5,801 nt of DNA, taken from contig USJT01000081.1 of NCBI GenBank assembly GCA_900555175.1, positions 1 to 5,801 of the forward strand, written 5' to 3'. The stretch's first letter is position 1, and each line of letters starts with the position of its first letter. Of the stretch, positions 5,091 through 5,801 are shown piece by piece. Under the pieces are notes generated by a model. The model did not search any database and was not told where the DNA came from. It saw only the letters and a list, made by a program, of their open reading frames with translations. Source of the stretch: an uncultured bacterium (GTDB taxonomy: Bacteria > Cyanobacteriota > Vampirovibrionia > Gastranaerophilales > Gastranaerophilaceae). Position numbers and translations under genes: made by a program.

Positions 5091-5801
5091 TTAATATTGC
5101 CCTGCTTCAATTTTTTCAATCAAAGCTTCATATTTATCTTTTAGCGGAGATTTTTTTGCATAACGTTTTAATCTGCGTTTTGCAACTGTTTTTAATTCTT
5201 CTATTCTTTCAGGGTTGCCGTTTTGGACAAAGAATAACATCGCTTGTTTTCTGTTTTCATACAAGTCTTCATCAGGCATTTTTGCCAATACATCTCCAAA
5301 TGTTTGCGGACGAGTTTTTCTGTCCCATTCATAGAATGGAGTTTTCAAGAAACAGAATTTCTCTGCATAAGATAATATGCATGGTGTCCAAGATACATCT
5401 TCGTATTTTAAAATTCCCAAAGGATGCTCTTTTACAATTGATGCTTTATAGAGTTTGTTCCAGATTGCACAATTGTAGTATCCAGGTGTGTACATAATTT
5501 CAAAATATTTGTCGATATCAAGCGGGATATCTTCCATAAACGGCAAATTGCAGTGAACAGTATCAGTTATTCTGTATAACGGTGCTATTGCAACATCGCA
5601 GTTATTTTTTTCAATAGATGTATAAAGTTTGCTTATCATATTAGGGCGTATTAAATCATCATTATCCAAAAATGCTATATATTTGCCCTTTGCAGCTTCA
5701 ATACCTTTGTTTCTTGCATCTGCAACTCCACCGTTTTCTTTTATTATCGAAATTATGTTTGGATAATTTTTTACATACCAGTCGATAATTTTTTGTGTAT
5801 C
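5091..5801 (-). CDS. Family-2 glycosyltransferase, N-terminus outside window
   Basis: The minus-strand frame is open from the right edge to the stop at 5093-5091, giving 236 visible residues. The first visible residues are DTQKIIDWY, probably following a DGSTD motif, so I estimate some 50 residues are cut off. Then come NGGVADARNKGIEAAKGKYIAFLDNDD, matching the GT2 ...GxxxARNxGI...FxDxDD pattern with the metal-binding DNDD at visible residues 46-49, a WNKLYKAS segment, and YEDVSW (probable catalytic base). The C-terminus is helical and basic (ERIEELKTVAKRRLKRYAKKS), unlike that of the other two enzymes here. Its composition is closer to the left part of the window than to the two neighbouring glycosyltransferases. 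A TTG at 5669 is an internal leucine codon of FLDNDD, not the start. It likely belongs to a leftward glycan operon beginning beyond the window. Confidence 0.93.
   Translation of the reverse strand, partial: DTQKIIDWYVKNYPNIISIIKENGGVADARNKGIEAAKGKYIAFLDNDDLIRPNMISKLYTSIEKNNCDVAIAPLYRITDTVHCNLPFMEDIPLDIDKYFEIMYTPGYYNCAIWNKLYKASIVKEHPLGILKYEDVSWTPCILSYAEKFCFLKTPFYEWDRKTRPQTFGDVLAKMPDEDLYENRKQAMLFFVQNGNPERIEELKTVAKRRLKRYAKKSPLKDKYEALIEKIEAGQY

Noticed and set aside
5156..5497. Plus-strand open frame of 113 codons
   Set aside because: It is antisense to the glycosyltransferase with DNDD and YED motifs and shows Cys/Phe/Leu-rich shadow composition.
1..5801. tRNA, rRNA, insertion sequence, or toxin-antitoxin module
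   Set aside because: No cloverleaf-like or rRNA-like stretch, no transposase motif and no terminal inverted repeats were seen. The XRE gene has no small partner gene next to it that would support a toxin-antitoxin pair.

Overview
This is a low-GC chromosomal window. By eye GC is roughly 33-37% in the rubrerythrin gene and the last gene, and well below that in the two middle glycosyltransferase genes. It looks like an anaerobic or microaerophilic bacterium: there is a reverse-type rubrerythrin (rubredoxin domain first) behind what looks like a peroxide/iron-responsive Fur-family operator, and Shine-Dalgarno sites and intrinsic terminators of ordinary bacterial type. The protein style (lysine-rich, the HD protein, the glycosyltransferase tails) is reminiscent of gut Gastranaerophilales (Vampirovibrionia/'Melainabacteria') or low-GC Firmicutes. 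This placement is a guess from style, not from a search.

Layout. Positions 1-405 (+) hold the 3' end of a gene I do not recognise. It converges, with one base between the stop codons, on a small cysteine-cluster protein of the YkgJ type (407-832, -). A 300-base divergent intergenic region follows. It contains a promoter for the cysteine-cluster gene, an orphan + strand intrinsic terminator (977-1003), and a well-formed rubrerythrin promoter bracketed by two Fur/PerR-like palindromes. The reverse rubrerythrin gene (1134-1676, +) ends in a strong 13-bp hairpin terminator. Next is an HD-domain phosphohydrolase-type gene (1807-2599, +) broken by a frameshift near 2060-2105. It converges on an XRE-type helix-turn-helix regulator (2613-2981, -).

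The right half is surface-polysaccharide territory. Two overlapping family-2 glycosyltransferases (3152-4216 and 4206-5090, +) form an operon. A third family-2 glycosyltransferase (5091-5801, -, N-terminus outside the window) meets them tail to tail with no base between the stops. The 170-base region between the XRE gene and the first glycosyltransferase carries three short perfect palindromes built on TATAC/ACGTA, spaced about three helical turns apart. They are candidate operators for the neighbouring regulator.

How the genes relate: the left part is an oxidative-stress and metal-centre neighbourhood (peroxide-reducing rubrerythrin and a metal-binding Cys-cluster protein). The right part is glycan assembly that is more AT-rich than its surroundings, possibly acquired, and perhaps under control of the adjacent XRE protein. 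No wholly new system is evident. The best leads are the palindrome array, the orphan terminator and the frameshifted HD gene.
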